A DNA stretch of 64,000 nucleotides. Origin: Nephrocerus scutellatus (taxonomy: Eukaryota; Arthropoda; Insecta; Diptera; Pipunculidae). Location of the stretch: contig OX352765.1 of assembly GCA_947095585.1 (NCBI GenBank), positions 28,612,254 through 28,676,253 of the forward strand. The letters are read 5' to 3'. The notes beneath the pieces were generated by a model. That model had not been told where the DNA came from. It saw only the letters and a list, made by a program, of their open reading frames with translations, and searched no databases. Shown piece by piece: positions 21,171-34,030 of the stretch (position 1 is its first letter; every line of letters begins with the position of its first letter). A program made the position numbers and the translations under genes.

Positions 21171-21909
21171 TCCTTGCTTGTGATTTTTATTAATTATGTC
21201 CGCTTATGAGAGATATTTTGATCAAAATGTTATGAAATATAGTGTCCGCGTCCAGTTATTGGAGTGTCCGGCTAAGGAATTATGTTTGTATGGAAAAATG
21301 GAAAGGCTATGTGGACGTAACTTTTTTCGGCTACGGGAGCTGTCCGGCTGTGGGGACTGTCCGTATTTAAAAAACAAAAATATTCACTTTATGACCATGT
21401 GAATTAAATTGGGAATGTTCAGAGAAATTCTGCAAAAATCATTAATCTCTTTTACGAGTGTGTCTAGAGCCCGTTTTACGAATAAACCAACCCATTGTTT
21501 GTATTAACTACTCAATTTAATGTCAATTGTCTTTCAATTAATATAATTCCCAATTTTATTTAAAAGTGTTGCTCTTATTACCGTTTGTGTCTCCGTTAAA
21601 AGATCCAATTATGGTTGTGTCTCTGTTAAATTTCACCGTTTTAGAATTACTTTGTGCGTGGTGGACATAGCCAATAAGTAAATAGAGGATTAGGATATTT
21701 TTACATGCATGTTTTTTTTATAAAGTTGTTGTATTTGCATACAAAATTATAAAATAATAAGACATAAAATATTGGTTTGATTCGTTTAAATTCAGTTGAT
21801 TTGGGAATTTAAGAAACTAACGCCGAAAGTCGCCTAAACTGAATTTTTTTTATGTAATGTACACACGCTAAAAGGGTGGGCGTTAGGAAATTAGGTCGAG
21901 GAAAAGATG

Positions 21910-22030
21910 AGATGTCTATGCACGCGTGTCTTAAATGATTGCAGATCATACAAATACGGAAACACAGAATCAGGCAATTCATTCCACATAACTATCGTGC
22001 AGCTAAAGAAGTGTTCTTAAACAAGTCGAA
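21910..22030 (-). pseudogene. CR1/Jockey-type 3' end fragment
   Basis: The sequence around 21925-22010 is the reverse complement of 17160-17245 in the element at 15798-17380: it shares GGCAATTCATTCCACATAAC and the GCACGCGTGTCTTAAA string. Only the C-terminal coding end is present, as expected for a 5'-truncated copy. Confidence 0.8.
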
Positions 22031-23269
22031 CGAAGTGTATATATAAGCTATTCAGCATTCAAAATTTTTGCATCACTTTTCAAGCTACCCTCGTACATAT
22101 TGGAAAAAAATCTAATATTTTTTATTACTTCACATATTTGAGTATTTGCTGGGAATTATAGATTCGTTTCCAGGTTTAGCTCGCTTCGCATTTCAGTCGT
22201 TTTTCTGTATTGTTAATAAAATCGTATTATTGGCATACATATTGTGATGGATGAAACTGAATAGTCTTTTTTCAGAACATATGATTTTGCGGAATTTTTT
22301 CTGATTTTAAGTTATGAATAGTTAAAATTCAATTTGGAGGCTTTCAATGTCAAGTGAACGTTTGATAAATCATCAGATTATTTTTCATTCGATCGAATTA
22401 AATTTGATAAACGATTCATTAGACAACAGAATTCCAACAAGCATTTTGCGAAAGTGTCCCACTTTTACACAATAATTTGCCATTACTCTACTTTCTACTT
22501 TGACCAAAAATCGTTCTGTTTCGATTTCAATTCGTTTGCAATGGTGCAGCTGCACTTGTTATATTAAAATATCAGAGTTTAAATGTAAAATTCAGTTCAC
22601 GTCAACACCTTGTATGAAAAAAGAAACCCCAACTTAATCTCTATATGTACTCGTATGTATTAGCAAAACAAACAAACAGACGAAAAACCCGATTAAAATT
22701 CATTACCCGCCACTTTTGCGTCGAACGTCCAACACAATGAACTTATTTACTATGGTAACAATTTCCGTCTCAACTTGGTATTCTTTTCAAACCTTTTATT
22801 TCCCATACATTTTTCCAATAACAAAGGCAACCGACTGTTTCTTTTATGGGAAAACACCTGTAATAATGCCATCTTATTACGTGTCATTGCCAATAAAGTA
22901 GGTGCGTGGATTAAATAGCCGCATGATTAGGTGTGGAAAAGCTTAATTTCTTACGTGAGCTTCATAACATTTTATGACAATAGGCAATCCTCTTTTCCGT
23001 CACTTTTGTTTTCATTATAACACATTGCCTAATGACTACGACAAATGTATTAAGAGGACAAATGAGTGTATAAGTAATGTTAATAGGTTCACGCGTAAAA
23101 AAATATTTGTTAGTATTGGAAAATGCCATAAACAAACAAACAATAAGCTATTATTAGATTTTTTGAAAAATTATTTTTAAAAAAGTGTGAGTGCTGGGAC
23201 TGACGAGGATTGGTGTGTGCTAGTTCGTATCAGATAAGTAATATTATATCGTGCAAAATAATTTTCATA
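22031..23269. other. No gene seen
   Basis: AT-rich DNA. Short plus-strand ORFs (22716-22901, 22974-23180) have no recognisable features and no neighbouring splice logic. Confidence 0.5.
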
Positions 23270-23720
23270 ACGGTACTTTATATAAAAGACCCCCTCAAGG
23301 CACCCCCTTTTCAAAACTCTCTGAAGACCTCCTCGAACACTCCTCAAGACCATCTCAAAACCTGCTCAAACACCAAGAGCAAGACAATCTCAAAACCCCC
23401 TTAAAAGTCGCTCTAGACTTCCTAAAACCCACCTCAAGACCGCCTATAAGACAACCCCCTTAAGATACGCTTAAGTCCTCCCTAAGACATCCGCCAAACC
23501 TGCTCACTATTCATCTCAGCGACCCCGAAAACTACGATTTCGACACTAACATCGGTCTTGTCATATGGTGCCCCATTCTATCACCACCCCAAGGGGTCCT
23601 GGGATGTCTTACCAGAATTTGATCCCATATTGTAAGTCATATGTGTATCAAGTTTGGACGAAATTGCTCCAGGCGTTCCGGAGCTATGATCACCGGTGCA
23701 ATTTTTCGTTATGCACCTAT
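23270..23720 (-). repeat. CTCAAGACC minisatellite and flanking repeat
   Basis: From 23285 to about 23490 a degenerate unit of 11-12 bases, CTCAAGACC-like, repeats more than ten times. Its complement resembles the GGTCTTTTG array at 19130-19240. Downstream (23640-23700) is a segment AAGTTTGGACGAAATTGCTC with CAGGCGTTCCGGAGC, loosely similar to the AAAATCGGTCCAGAGG segment at 29920. It may be one transposon family with a variable internal minisatellite. Confidence 0.5.
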
Positions 23721-26639
23721 CACTCAATATGTCGACTTACTCTACCGCCCTCATAAATGTTTCAATTCAAAAATAAAATGGCGCGCTTCCCCTAATTTCT
23801 GCTTCACATTTCTGTCCATTCACACCAAATGCCACATACCGAGACCTAAGATGTTACACATCAAAAACGATACAGAGCGCAAGGTAAACATAAATCCTGA
23901 CCGATGGTCAAGTGAAAGCACAGATTTCTTCGGAATTGAACAATATGTCATCATCAATTGGTAATATTTATGTCTTTGGCTAGTCCAAAATTGCATTATG
24001 AGTAAGTATCCTCTTACCAATACATTTAACCATTTCATGTTTCATTTCATTTCAACGCAACGTACAGGACTACGTGCTGTCATGCGATTTACAATCTACA
24101 CAACTTATACTCTACTGCTCTATGCAACTTGCAGATATTCTCATCTCTCGATTTACGATCTGCTTAAATTTCGCTCTACCAGATTTACGCTCTGTAATAT
24201 ATAAGCATTTTCCAGAACTATGCATCGTGCTGTCACGCAACGTCCATCACGTCGTCATCACACGAGTTGCGCTCTGATCGACTTAAGCTCCGCACGACTT
24301 ACGCTCCTGATTTTCTTCGCATCGACCGGTCCTTAGCATCGTACACTTCGCAAACTCCAGACTTACACATCACTCGAGTTACGTCATTTCCTAATTACGT
24401 TCCGCTCGATCTACGCATACACAGTAAAGATTATAACTGTATGATTAAAAAAGATTGAAAATAAGAAAAATAGAGACCGAATTAAGCATCATATATTTGT
24501 AAATTAATTGTAGCGCTCAAGAATATTGAACGCTGGTCAGACTGAGGTTTTGCTGGGTTGGGAAAACTTCGTAACAGAAGGATGTTCTCTGCATTTATAG
24601 CGAGAAAGATATGTGATATGGAATCTGTTTAGCTATGGATAAATGGCTTGCACAGATGGCCAATTATTTTCGCGATAAAAATAACGAAGTTTCCTATAAG
24701 TTGTTAAATCTACAAACAAAGTAAATTTGGGTGAAGCGTGGGTCGATGGTGGGAAGATGATTTGTCATATTATGTTATCTTAAATGTTAAAAAGTGCGAT
24801 TGATAACATTGTTGTATTTAAATATTATAGGGTCTCCAACTTCATTTGAATAATACGTAAAGTCATTATGGTATTTCGGTTTTTTATTTAAATATTTTTA
24901 CGTTTTTTTTAAATTATAAAAGCATACTTCGACGCAAAGGCTTAACAATTTTAAACAGCCTTTTCAATCCGCCTTCATTTTCTTCTTCGGTGATGTATTT
25001 TTAAAATTTCAATGAATACAATGGATTCTTATTTTTAATGATGTGCGACCATCCAGAAAATTTTGCAGAATATTCTTTTGAAATTGATTTCTGTAATCAG
25101 TTGGTCGTAGTTAATCAGTTAATTAGATAATGATAAGTCAGTCTAATTAAGTTGTCGCGGGACTTGGGCGACTTTCCTTATCCTTCGCTGAATAACGATT
25201 TTCTGAGGGTGAGGGCTCGCGTTCTTGGTTGAGTACCCAGTTGAAATATGAACCAGTCAGCTTTCTTAGGTTGGATTAAAATAAATTGTCTATTTATCCA
25301 CGGCACGGTACCCAACTAATAATTACTAATGAATTTTGTAATAAATTTCAATTTAATAATGTTAATAACGTGTTAATCCGTTTACAAGAACTGAATATTC
25401 ATCATTGTGGCACCCACACAGATGGCACATTTTTGTTGCTTGCCCCTATATTTCTGTTTGAAAATCTGTGCACAAAAAAAACCAAAGTCATTGCAAAATT
25501 ATACTCTCAGCGCGCGGTAATTTAACTTCTGCTATAGCCGGCGGCAAGCAGTCGCAAGCCGGACGGAAGTTTTCTCTCTGGGTGAAAAAAAGAAACATTT
25601 TTATATTTCGTCCAGAGGGAAGTAAGCGCACCATAGTGCAGCAACGGGAAGGGGATTCCAATTCAACGAAAGCGAAATACATATAGCTGCTACGACAACT
25701 GACAGACAAAGCCATTTTTTTTTCTGTGGTCGATGTTTTGAATTAAATAAAATAATGGTAACTAATTATTTTAACTGTAATATCGAGTTCGTCGCGTTGA
25801 AAGGATAGCTTTTAAGTGAAATAAGCTTTCACTTTATATCTTGGAGAACTAAAAAATTAATTGGTAAAAATAATTGAACTCTTTACCTTACTTTACCAAA
25901 TTTGCCGTAAGTAATTGAACGGTACTTTAAAACCTGCAATTTAAGCTTTCGCAAGTTGACCAATTACTCCTTCATTATGTCCACTAAAACACCTACTGTG
26001 CAGATTATTTAAAGGCGACCGAAGTAGGTGGTTATTCTGGCTAGAAATTTCATCCGAAACTCGTTAAAGTAGTCATGGTAATTGAGGTAGTGTACGTTCC
26101 TTTTTTTGGTTAATATTTGTCGCTTCAGTTAGTCTGCAGTACTTCTCCGACTCCTATGAGAGATCAATTTGTGAAAAACTAAGCCCTGTTAACTCTCTAC
26201 AAATAAAATGAACTCTTCCTTCTGTTCGGAACACAATAGTCATCTTGTTTGTCAACTTCATCCGTTTTAATATGTCAAGATGAGTTCAGCTAGTTCTTCT
26301 ACAAGTAGATTCCCTGTCGGTGTTCGAGCTCTAAGTCCTTTCAAGTAACTAATCAATTAGAAAATCACTTACGAATTATTCAGGTCAGGAACTCACAACT
26401 ACAGACTTTGTTTATTGACTTCTCCTTACCGTTGCCCTTTTTGTCTATTATATTTATGTATTTCATGTTTCTTCAACAGGTTATTCATAATGCATTTATC
26501 CAGCTACAAAACAAGTCTGTCATCTATGAATGGTCGATTCGAAAGCGTTTTGTAATGGGCTTTTCATTAAGAGCGCCCCATTTTGTTTTTTAAATAAAGT
26601 GTAAAGATAACCAACAATTTTAAGATATCAAATTTATTT
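23721..26639. other. No gene seen
   Basis: AT-rich DNA. At 24060-24430 the motif family TTTACGATCT / TTTACGCTCT / CTTACGCTCC recurs irregularly (see findings). ORFs at 25286-25715 have no recognisable domain or start context. No transposase or RT block was seen. Confidence 0.5.
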
Positions 26640-26649
26640 CGGGTTAAAT

Positions 26650-27000
26650 ACCATTAATTGTTGCACACAACATTCTTCAAATGTCCTTCAAGCAGACGCG
26701 TTCAGGAGTGAATGCGCTCTTTCAATTGTTCTCAAAAATATTCAGTCGAATTAGTCTGGAAGCGGTCCCCATTAATTGTGACTGCGTTACCAGCATTATT
26801 AAAGATGAATGCCTCAATGACCCCTCTAGCATGAAAATCGTGCATACCAGTCATCGCACTTCCTAAGTGGCTTCGGTTTGCTGAAGACCAAATACGATAA
26901 TTTTGCTTGCGGAGCCGTTGACCCAGAAATAGACTTCATCGCCGAGAATGATTTTGTGATGAAAATCGAAATAGTTTTGGTATATTTGAAGTTACTGAAG
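26650..27000 (-). pseudogene. Tc1/mariner-superfamily transposase remnant
   Basis: The reverse complement of about 26900-26960 reads HKIILGDEVYFWVNGSASK, which corresponds to the FSDE-HFWLNG region of this transposase type with the catalytic Asp kept. Further along (26750-26880) are FNNAGNAVTINGDR-like strings matching the NDAGQTVTVNGDRYR region. Stops and shifts interrupt it. No terminal repeats were identified. Confidence 0.65.
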
Positions 27001-27344
27001 TTACCTTGCAGTTGATGGTGCGTTCTTCGCGCTTAGTTTTTTGTTTAAAGTTGTCTTAAATGCATGTATGCATTATTATTATGTTACGAAAAAATGCATC
27101 ACAAACTGGTTACAAACTGATTCCAAAGATCGACGCGGAATCGATAAATTTGGGACCCATATTACTCTCGCGGCTACAGTTGGAATAATTACTGCATTTC
27201 CTTCGTTTCTTTGTCTTTTTGGCAGGGGAAAATTTGAAGTTCATATTTCGATAAAAAAATTTCTACCAGATAAGAGATCCCCGTGGGGGGTCCAGCTGCA
27301 TCTTAACCTAAATATGGTTATGGTGCAGGGCTCTACCACGGAAA

Positions 27345-27780
27345 ATATATAAAGAGCCGCGGGTACTTAGAGTATGCTCGGGATGGGCAATGTCTTCGAC
27401 ACAGAAAGAGCTACTGGTACTTAGACAACAATTTTTTTGGGTGGTCCCTTCGTATTTAGTAGCTCCTGTTGATCTGTATGACCTGTTGAGTGTCTAGAAT
27501 AGTTTCTATTCTAGGCGGCCTAGGACTGCTTGGTAGTGCTTGCTTAAAAGTCCTAGTGGTAAATGTTATGTTTCGAGGTTCCGGGTCTGCTTTGCAACCG
27601 CCCAGGCACTCAGCTCTGAAGGAGCTGAGAACATTGATACTAGATCTTACCAAGAAAGCGTTTGGTACCAACGGATAATGTTGACATTGAGGTTGACCGA
27701 GTCTAAGGACAACTATGGTTGGGGACCCAGTTCGTTCTGGGCATGCAACGTGGGAGGTTAGGTTTACTCTCGAAAGAGGC
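27345..27780 (+). repeat. Dispersed repeat D, copy 1
   Basis: It shares ordered blocks with 48590-48980: TTCGTATTTAG(T/C)AGC, GATAGTTTCTATTCTA-like, TTTCGAGGTTCC-like, CGCCCA(G/A)GCACT, AGATCT(T/C)ACCAAG and a GAGGTTGA block, with overall spacing kept near 400 bases. There is no coding content and no obvious terminal repeat. The family is unidentified; it may be a non-autonomous element or a retroelement UTR. Confidence 0.6.
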
Positions 27781-29728
27781 GAATGCCTGATGGGAATAGT
27801 TAAGAGCATGCTTAATGGCGGAAGCTAGGAAAGCGCGGGCTCGTCCCACTTCACTGACTACCAGATAAGAAACCAATATCACAGACGACCGAAAATTGAA
27901 CTTAAGCCACGTAAAGTTGTCGCAAACGAACGCTAGCTTTTGATACAAGATTTTGATAATTTGCAAATGTTTTTGAAGCGTGTACTTTTCTTACATTAAA
28001 TGGCAAATATAGCTGAGTTTAAACGTCAAACAAGTCGCACGTTAGTTCATACATAACCGAAAAACTCTATTTTCAAAATAGGGCGTCCCAATTGAAAAAA
28101 TTGTGTATTGTGATCAACTTCTTCGTCAATTTTGATTGCACCACCTATATGGAAAGCATTGTTCTCCGTAAAGAAATGTTTAAAACTTAAGTCGAGCTTA
28201 TAGTTTCAAGAAACGGGAAAAATATGAACATATATTACGAGTATTTTTGGTATTCTTTCAGCGCCACCGAAAAACATTAATCCAGACAACGGTTGACTAG
28301 AAACATCTGAAATTGGGAAAACAGAAGTTTTCTTCCATATTTTCCCACATTTACACATTGCGGATATAAAATACACAGTTGTAACAAGTTCTGTAGAAAG
28401 AATAAAAAATTATTTATTTCTTTCAAAAAATCCCGGACAAAGTTATGTACTTAATTTTGACTTCCGTTGAAATCTGGTTGGTTGTAATGCGCATAAGTTT
28501 AGGTAGATGGCATATTGTCAGATAGTCGTTTGCCGGCTCAACTTACTCTTCACAAACACGAATACCAAACATTCTGCTCCTCCATACAAGAACAGAGTGC
28601 ACAGTCAGTGAATGCACTTTTGGGCATAATTTGTTTTTAGTTTGTCTTCGCTTGTCCTACACAAAAATATCTTTCAAACAACAACCAAGAAGAAGACCAC
28701 ATTCCTGTTTTCGTGAAGGGAGACAAGAGTGTAGTAAGCTGCCAACAAGTACACTAAACACCATATTCTTTTTTTCTTCCACATTTATAATGCAACTTTG
28801 TCTTCCTACTGGTTGCTGGTTGCGGTTCGTCGCAGAATGGAATCCTGTGAACAAGTTCTTGGTTTTTTGTGTCGCTCTTCTGCTTGTAAGATATACCCAT
28901 ATGACTTTTTGTCTTTTGTTTAAGTGTTTATCTGTTTCCAAAAGGGATTTCCCTTAAATACCTTCCTGTTCATGCCTACTCATACTTATAGATATTCAAT
29001 GTTGGCTATGCTTCATTCTTTATGCTTATGCTATGTCGTATGCTCTTTTTAGATCGTATACCTATCATGCCACTCTTATTCTACCTATATCCGATTCCAA
29101 GAAGGAATGCGGTCTTCTTTCTCCCTATAAGTCAGTTTATTCACAAAAGCAGCAAGGTCGTTTGGAACACATGCATACATGCATAAAACATATCTAATTC
29201 ACGTGGGATAGATGTGGTTGTGGTACAAGAGTGCGATGCATCAATTGCACACAATGTCTGTCGGTGCCGAAGGCTTCAAGTGGTCGTTGTTTGGAATTCT
29301 GTTCAGGTGAATCGTCTTTAGTGTTTCGCCGCCTACTTGTCACTTAGAACTGGACTGTGTTAAGAGCTCAAGTTTAAATCAATGGACGCTTAGATAAAGA
29401 AAAAAAAGTTAACATTAAGTCCCCACTTGGCTGGTAAAAACCTGAGAGAGTCAACCTTGCGTTGGATTTTCTGTTACATATTTTTAATGATTTTGATGTG
29501 CGTGTATATTTGGCGTACAAGTTCTCATTAGCTTTTTAAAAAGTTGTATGGTTATAGGTTTTTTTAAATTGCTTGCAATTTTTACGTTTCGCTTAGCTTA
29601 AAAAACTAAGTTTATTTTTGATGGGATGGTTATCTCGAACTTTAAAGTAAAACAGTAAATTAATTAATTTATTTATTTATTTACTTGTACGAGGACTTCT
29701 ATCAACAGAAACGCTGAAATATATAAAA
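27781..29728. other. No gene seen
   Basis: AT-rich DNA with short ORFs on both strands (28631-28957 + and its antisense) lacking recognisable features. No RT or transposase block was found. Confidence 0.5.
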
Positions 29729-30010
29729 TACTAGCTGAAATACCCTGCCTATCCTGGCTGCCCCCAGCCGACTTACCAACCCCTAACTGACCACTCACCA
29801 CACTTACCTCCACCCAATTGACCGTGACCCCACACCAACTGAGTCCACCCAACTGACCAGAAAACTGTAGACTATAACCTTCGGGGCAAAAACCCTGTAC
29901 AATGGCGGAAACCTGAACAAAATCGGTCCAGAGGTTTCCAAGATTAGCGTATTCTATTGAAAGTGCAAACTTACCTTTTTTTAAAATTATAATTGCGAGC
30001 CTGACGGGCG
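29729..30010 (+). repeat. Repeat with ACTAGCTGA start and CAACTGACC units
   Basis: The stretch begins ACTAGCTGAAATACCC, contains a C-rich segment with irregular AACTGACC units (29760-29870), and ends with an AAAATCGGTCCAGAGG segment. The layout (terminus, variable minisatellite, closing segment) resembles the stretches near 18912 and 23270. Membership in one family is a guess. Confidence 0.4.
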
Positions 30011-30250
30011 TAGCTTATAATTAGAGGACAAGAAAACATTTTCAGCGTGCGTGTGTACATTTGTCAGTTTGTACATTTATCAGTTTGATAACTCGTATAT
30101 CTCAGCTTCTACCAGTAAGAATTAAATGGGACTTGTTTTAAAACGATTGGTTAGCGATGGCGTCATTTCCATAGGTGTAGTAGATGGGAAACTGAGGAAA
30201 ATACTCATAATATTAAATGAGGTTTATAATTTGAGGACATGATAGTTCGT

Positions 30251-30550
30251 ATAATAATAATAATAATATTCGGCGCGACAGACCATTGCGGTCCAAGGCC
30301 TAGCTTCTCGCAACCGTTTGTGTTGAGCATGTTTATTTTTGCACACAAATGGAAGGGATCTACAATTTAAGGCCGGATCCGAACGGCGAATTGAGAAGCT
30401 TTCCGTGACAAGATATTACTCTCGGAATGTTTGTCGCCCATTCGCCATTCGAGAGGTTGGACACCGTGAAAAATACTTTTGGTGTTACTGGGATTCGAAC
30501 CACGAACCCCCTGATCAGTAGCCATGCTCATTTCCACTGAGCCACGGCGC
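30251..30550 (-). repeat. tRNA-derived SINE, copy 2 (full length)
   Basis: A 300-bp SINE on the minus strand: head GCGCCGTGGCTCAGTGG (A box TGGCTCAGTGG), B box GGTTCGAATCC, body with GTGACAAGATATTAC and GGCCGGATCCGAACGGCGAA blocks (given as on the + strand), and a (TAA)n tail at 30251-30270. A perfect 14-bp target-site duplication ACATGATAGTTCGT flanks it at 30237-30250 and 30551-30564. Near-complete agreement with copy 3 points to a fairly young family. Confidence 0.95.
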
Positions 30551-30781
30551 ACATGATAGTTCGTTACTGACTGAATTCAGTGTTTATACTGAATTACAAC
30601 TATAGATATGACGATATTTCTAACTCTTAAGGCACGTCCAGGATCATACAGCATTAAATGAAAAATCATATTACAACAGTCCACAGTAGCGCGTATATTA
30701 AGTCGAGGATAAAGACTATAGACTTAATTTCAGTAGAAAGCCTAAAGAGCCAAAAAAAGACATAGCTTCATAAGGCTTCAA

Positions 30782-31260
30782 CTAAGGAAGATTAGAATAA
30801 CCAAATGGAGTATTGCTAAGAGAAAAATTTCTCTGAATTTTTTGAATACGCAATGAACGAACAAGCGAATGAGGACTCCAGATAACAAGAAAACATGCAA
30901 GAATAGAATGGACAAGACTACAATAAATACTTGTCAATGTGTGCAGATATTTAAAAACAAGAGAGTTACGCTTTAGAATTCCTAAGGAATTCCTGCTGGT
31001 CGCAAGAAAAGCTCTTAGTCCAAGGTTCTTATATTGCTTAACTATTATAAGGAATACAGTATAAACTGCTAAAAAAGGAAGTGTAATTCTATGAAAAACA
31101 ATATTAGCAAATTTAGTAATATTTGCAAAACACCAAATTGAAAACCAACTTGAAAAATTATTTAAATCTCCCTGAAAGCGTTCACAACCATTGAAATCAA
31201 TTATACTTGAAAAAAACTTAAAATCATCGGCATACATCAGACATGAGCAAAATTTTAGAA
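30782..31260 (-). pseudogene. Non-LTR reverse transcriptase remnant (YADD region onward)
   Basis: A 151-codon minus frame opens at the catalytic block MYADDFKFFSSI and carries the RT thumb and downstream region (KNLGLRAFLATSRNSLGILK, YKYLHTLTSIYCSLVHSIL-like). The few codons upstream, to 31251, also fit, then a TAA breaks the frame. Further upstream (31260-31440) a decayed GPVLF block is visible. Endonuclease and fingers are missing. The element is likely Jockey/CR1-like, but the clade is uncertain. Confidence 0.75.
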
Positions 31261-31879
31261 TCTTTTGTTAACATTTACAAAAAGTATAAAAAGAGAACTG
31301 GACCGAAATGAGATCTTTCAGGTACTCATTTATTCGCCTGGAATACAAATCTCATTAAGAACTTTCTGTGAACGACCAATTAGGTACGATTTCAGCCATA
31401 GTAAAAAACATCAAAAAACCAAAACCTAAGGCTTCTATTCTAAATAAGAACCAATAGAGATAACTTTTATTTATACATATCTTATAAATATAGTTTGTGT
31501 AATCCATTTCATGCTAAACCATTTTTAAAGTAACATAAGTACAGGACTGTGCCAAAAATCAATATTTTTGTACTTGTACTAAGATAGTAGATATCTCCCC
31601 TATTCTACATAAATATCTACGATTTCCCGGTCACCATTTCTAGGCTAAAGGTAATCGCATTTAGCCATCCTTCCAGCGTATGATTTAAAAAAAAACTAAA
31701 GACGCTATACGAATTTTTTAACCCCCTTCGCATGTGGACAAAAAGTAAAGTAACTTGATCAACACACAAAGTTCGTTTTTTTAAGGGGAAGCGTAAGGTA
31801 CTGCTTTGGCTAAAGGTATAAGAATCGTCATATCTTCACAAAGCGGCAAGTTGGAAAAATAAAAGAACGCAGTTACATT

Positions 31880-32480
31880 ATAAATATGCATTTTTTAATT
31901 GAAAACGGAAGTTTTGTGTGGCCACCTTTGGCTTCAATTACAGCTGATATTCTTTGATGCATTGGCCTTACTAGCCTAGCCTGCAGTATTCGTCTGAAGT
32001 AATTGCATCGCACACTTCGCACACTTCAAAACAATTTACAGCAAAGCTTTTGATGTAATTAAGTGCTACCAGATGCTACGCTTAAGAATACCTAAAAGGT
32101 TCTTAAATGGGTTCTTATCCGGGGACGGCGTATCGCATAAAAAAAGCTCAACGGAGTTTTCTTCGAACCATCGAATGGTTAGGGATTACTTGCCGCAAAA
32201 GGATTCGTTGTCTTGCCAGAATTTGACCTTTTGTATGTTAATCTGAAAATCTTCCTAAAAAATGGTTGAAGCTTGTTCGTTTTAAAAAGATTCCATTGCA
32301 CTTTTACACACCAACTGTACCCCGATTTCGTCTGCACTCATGCCACCCACAGAAGAGCCCCTAAAGAAGTTTGTATTTTTCGAAAATGCCAAGCACTTTT
32401 TCAATCTAACGACTATCTTTAAAAAAGCAAATGACCATGTAGTTCAAAATGTCATTTTGCTTAATCTATTCGTATTTTTT
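31880..32480 (-). pseudogene. Tc1-like transposase remnant
   Basis: The reverse complement contains, in order, the GTVGV-like middle block (about 32310-32350), a QDNESF string for the conserved QDND (32200), WFEENSVELF (32160), and SPDKNPFKNLLGILKR for SPDLNPIEN-W-LK (32090-32125). The C-terminus MHQRISAVIEAKGGHTK follows near 31920-31970. Stops and frameshifts occur throughout. The order and spacing are those of Tc1 transposase. Terminal inverted repeats were not paired with confidence. Confidence 0.8.
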
Positions 32481-32929
32481 TACCTAACCCTTTAATGCTG
32501 TATATTAACGGTTCCATTACAAGAATTTCTTGTCAAACGTTCTTTGTGATCCTCGTAAATAGGAGTTCCGTAAATCCATCATTTTACGGCTTATGTACTT
32601 GGGAAAATAATTTTTCTTCTTCTGCACATAAGCCTTTTAGGAGTAGTCATCGACATAACCAACTAACTACATACATCGCCAGATATATGCTCATTGACTG
32701 GAATATTTATTTTTGCCTCATCATTTAGTCTGAATTTATGTTTGGATTTCGCTAAGATGCGCATTGCTCATATGAATGTTATTGTATCGTATAAATATTA
32801 TACAAATACGCTCTGCAGGGAATTGTTGTAGGATTTTATATCTCTAGAATATTGCTACAAAATGTAAAAAGAAAGCTTTTTTTTCTCTGTACACAATTGT
32901 ATATTAAAATAGGCATTGTATTGAATTGT

Positions 32930-33200
32930 ATTAGAATCAAGAAGTTACCAAAAATCTTTGCATATCTTTAGGCTCAGTAATATTCTTGAGAACTTGTATG
33001 TAAAATTATGTGAAAAGTTTCATATAAGATTATACCAGTATGTTCTGGTATTTGCTAGATGGTATAACTTGAAAAGTAGATAGAGCTTACGCATTTGTGA
33101 ATAATAGTGTTATAAGTGAACAATAAGTAATCACCAGTGTAAATTTGTGAATTTTTGCTAATTGTTAATTAAAATTTAAAGTAATTTGTGAATTTGAATT
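32930..33200 (+). repeat. Dispersed repeat A, copy 2
   Basis: Matches parts of 10100-10660 in the same order: TTTAGGCTCAGTAATAT, AAGTAGATAGAGCT, AAGTAATCACCAGTGTA, ATTTGTGAATTTTTGCTA and TTAATTAAA. The copy is shorter because of internal deletions. Confidence 0.55.
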
Positions 33201-33719
33201 TTTGGGGGCGTAGTGCATTATTCTTGCATTATTAGCAACAAAATCGGTTTTTTAATACTCCTATTGTCCTTTTTACGATGTTTCGTCCTTTACGATGGTT
33301 TTGATTGAATCTACTTTCAGGAGTATCAGGGAAAACTGATCGAAAGGGCTTTAAAGAGCATATCCTGCATCAGCTGTAAACACAAGTTTTATGTATTTGT
33401 GTTAAAACGAATTTTACCTACAAGTCTTGAAAATCTCTCCTACATCCTACCGACACTGTCGTCGATAAGGAAGGGTCCCCGACGGATCCCACGACATCTA
33501 TATAATAACTATCACTGTTTCACTCACTCACGCAATGATTCACAAACTTTCAACAGAGCCATAAACCATGGCATCAACTATTTCAGTTATTCTCAAACTT
33601 TTCTTTCAGTTATAATTATTGAGAAACATTCTCTTCACAAAATTACCAACGTTTCGGCTTTAAACTGTCACTTTTTCAATAATTATTGAGAAACATTTTC
33701 GTTCTAAGACAACGATATT
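33201..33719. other. No gene seen
   Basis: AT-rich spacer. The string AATTATTGAGAAACATT occurs twice (33616 and 33680), a short local duplication. Confidence 0.5.
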
Positions 33720-34030
33720 GTCACTTTTTTCGACTTCTGTGTGATCCCTTTTTTTGCCACCTTTACCGCGACCTGAAATTTAGTGAACAGCGCAGTGTCA
33801 TGTGCTTTTTATGAGATCTCGCGTGACACGTGTTGTGAGGCGCGTGTGATGTGTGTAAAGTGGAAAGTGGGTTCATCCTTGAAATAGGCCGAACGGTTTT
33901 TAACCACCTTTCACACGTCCTAGATAGTTGAAATGTTGTGAGTTGCTTAGTCTCGGGTGGCGTTTCTGAGATCTCGGGTGTGACGCGTGTCGCGAGTCGC
34001 ATGTTGCGTCATATGTATGCATAAAAGTTT
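33720..34030 (+). repeat. Dispersed repeat C segment, copy 2
   Basis: Shares TTTTTTCGACTTCT, GATCC, ACCACCTT, ACG(T/A)CCTAGA-AG-TGAAAT, TTGTGAGT and GTGTGACGCGTGTCGCG-like blocks with 19235-19480 and 19730-19770. Two diverged sub-units lie head to tail (about 33725-33830 and 33890-33990). Confidence 0.6.

Larger units (their letters stand above)
19791..21365 (-). mobile_element. Pogo/Tigger-like DNA transposon, decayed
   Basis: The left end begins CAGTGAAATTCGCC followed by ATAGCCGGACAC (19791-19818), preceded by TA. The reverse complement of 21265-21290 matches it with small gaps (AATTCC, TTAGCCGGACAC). Further TGTCCG(G/C) motifs lie beyond it, to about 21365, so the exact right end is uncertain. 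Between the ends lie remains of a DDE_1 transposase on the minus strand, split by a SINE inserted at 20456-20727. Confidence 0.7.

Noticed and set aside
25286..25715. Overlapping ORFs on both strands
   Set aside because: No domain, no splice context, and no agreement between frames.
31540..31575. CAGGACTGTGCCAAAAATC as left terminal repeat of the Tc1 remnant
   Set aside because: No matching inverted copy was found on the other side.
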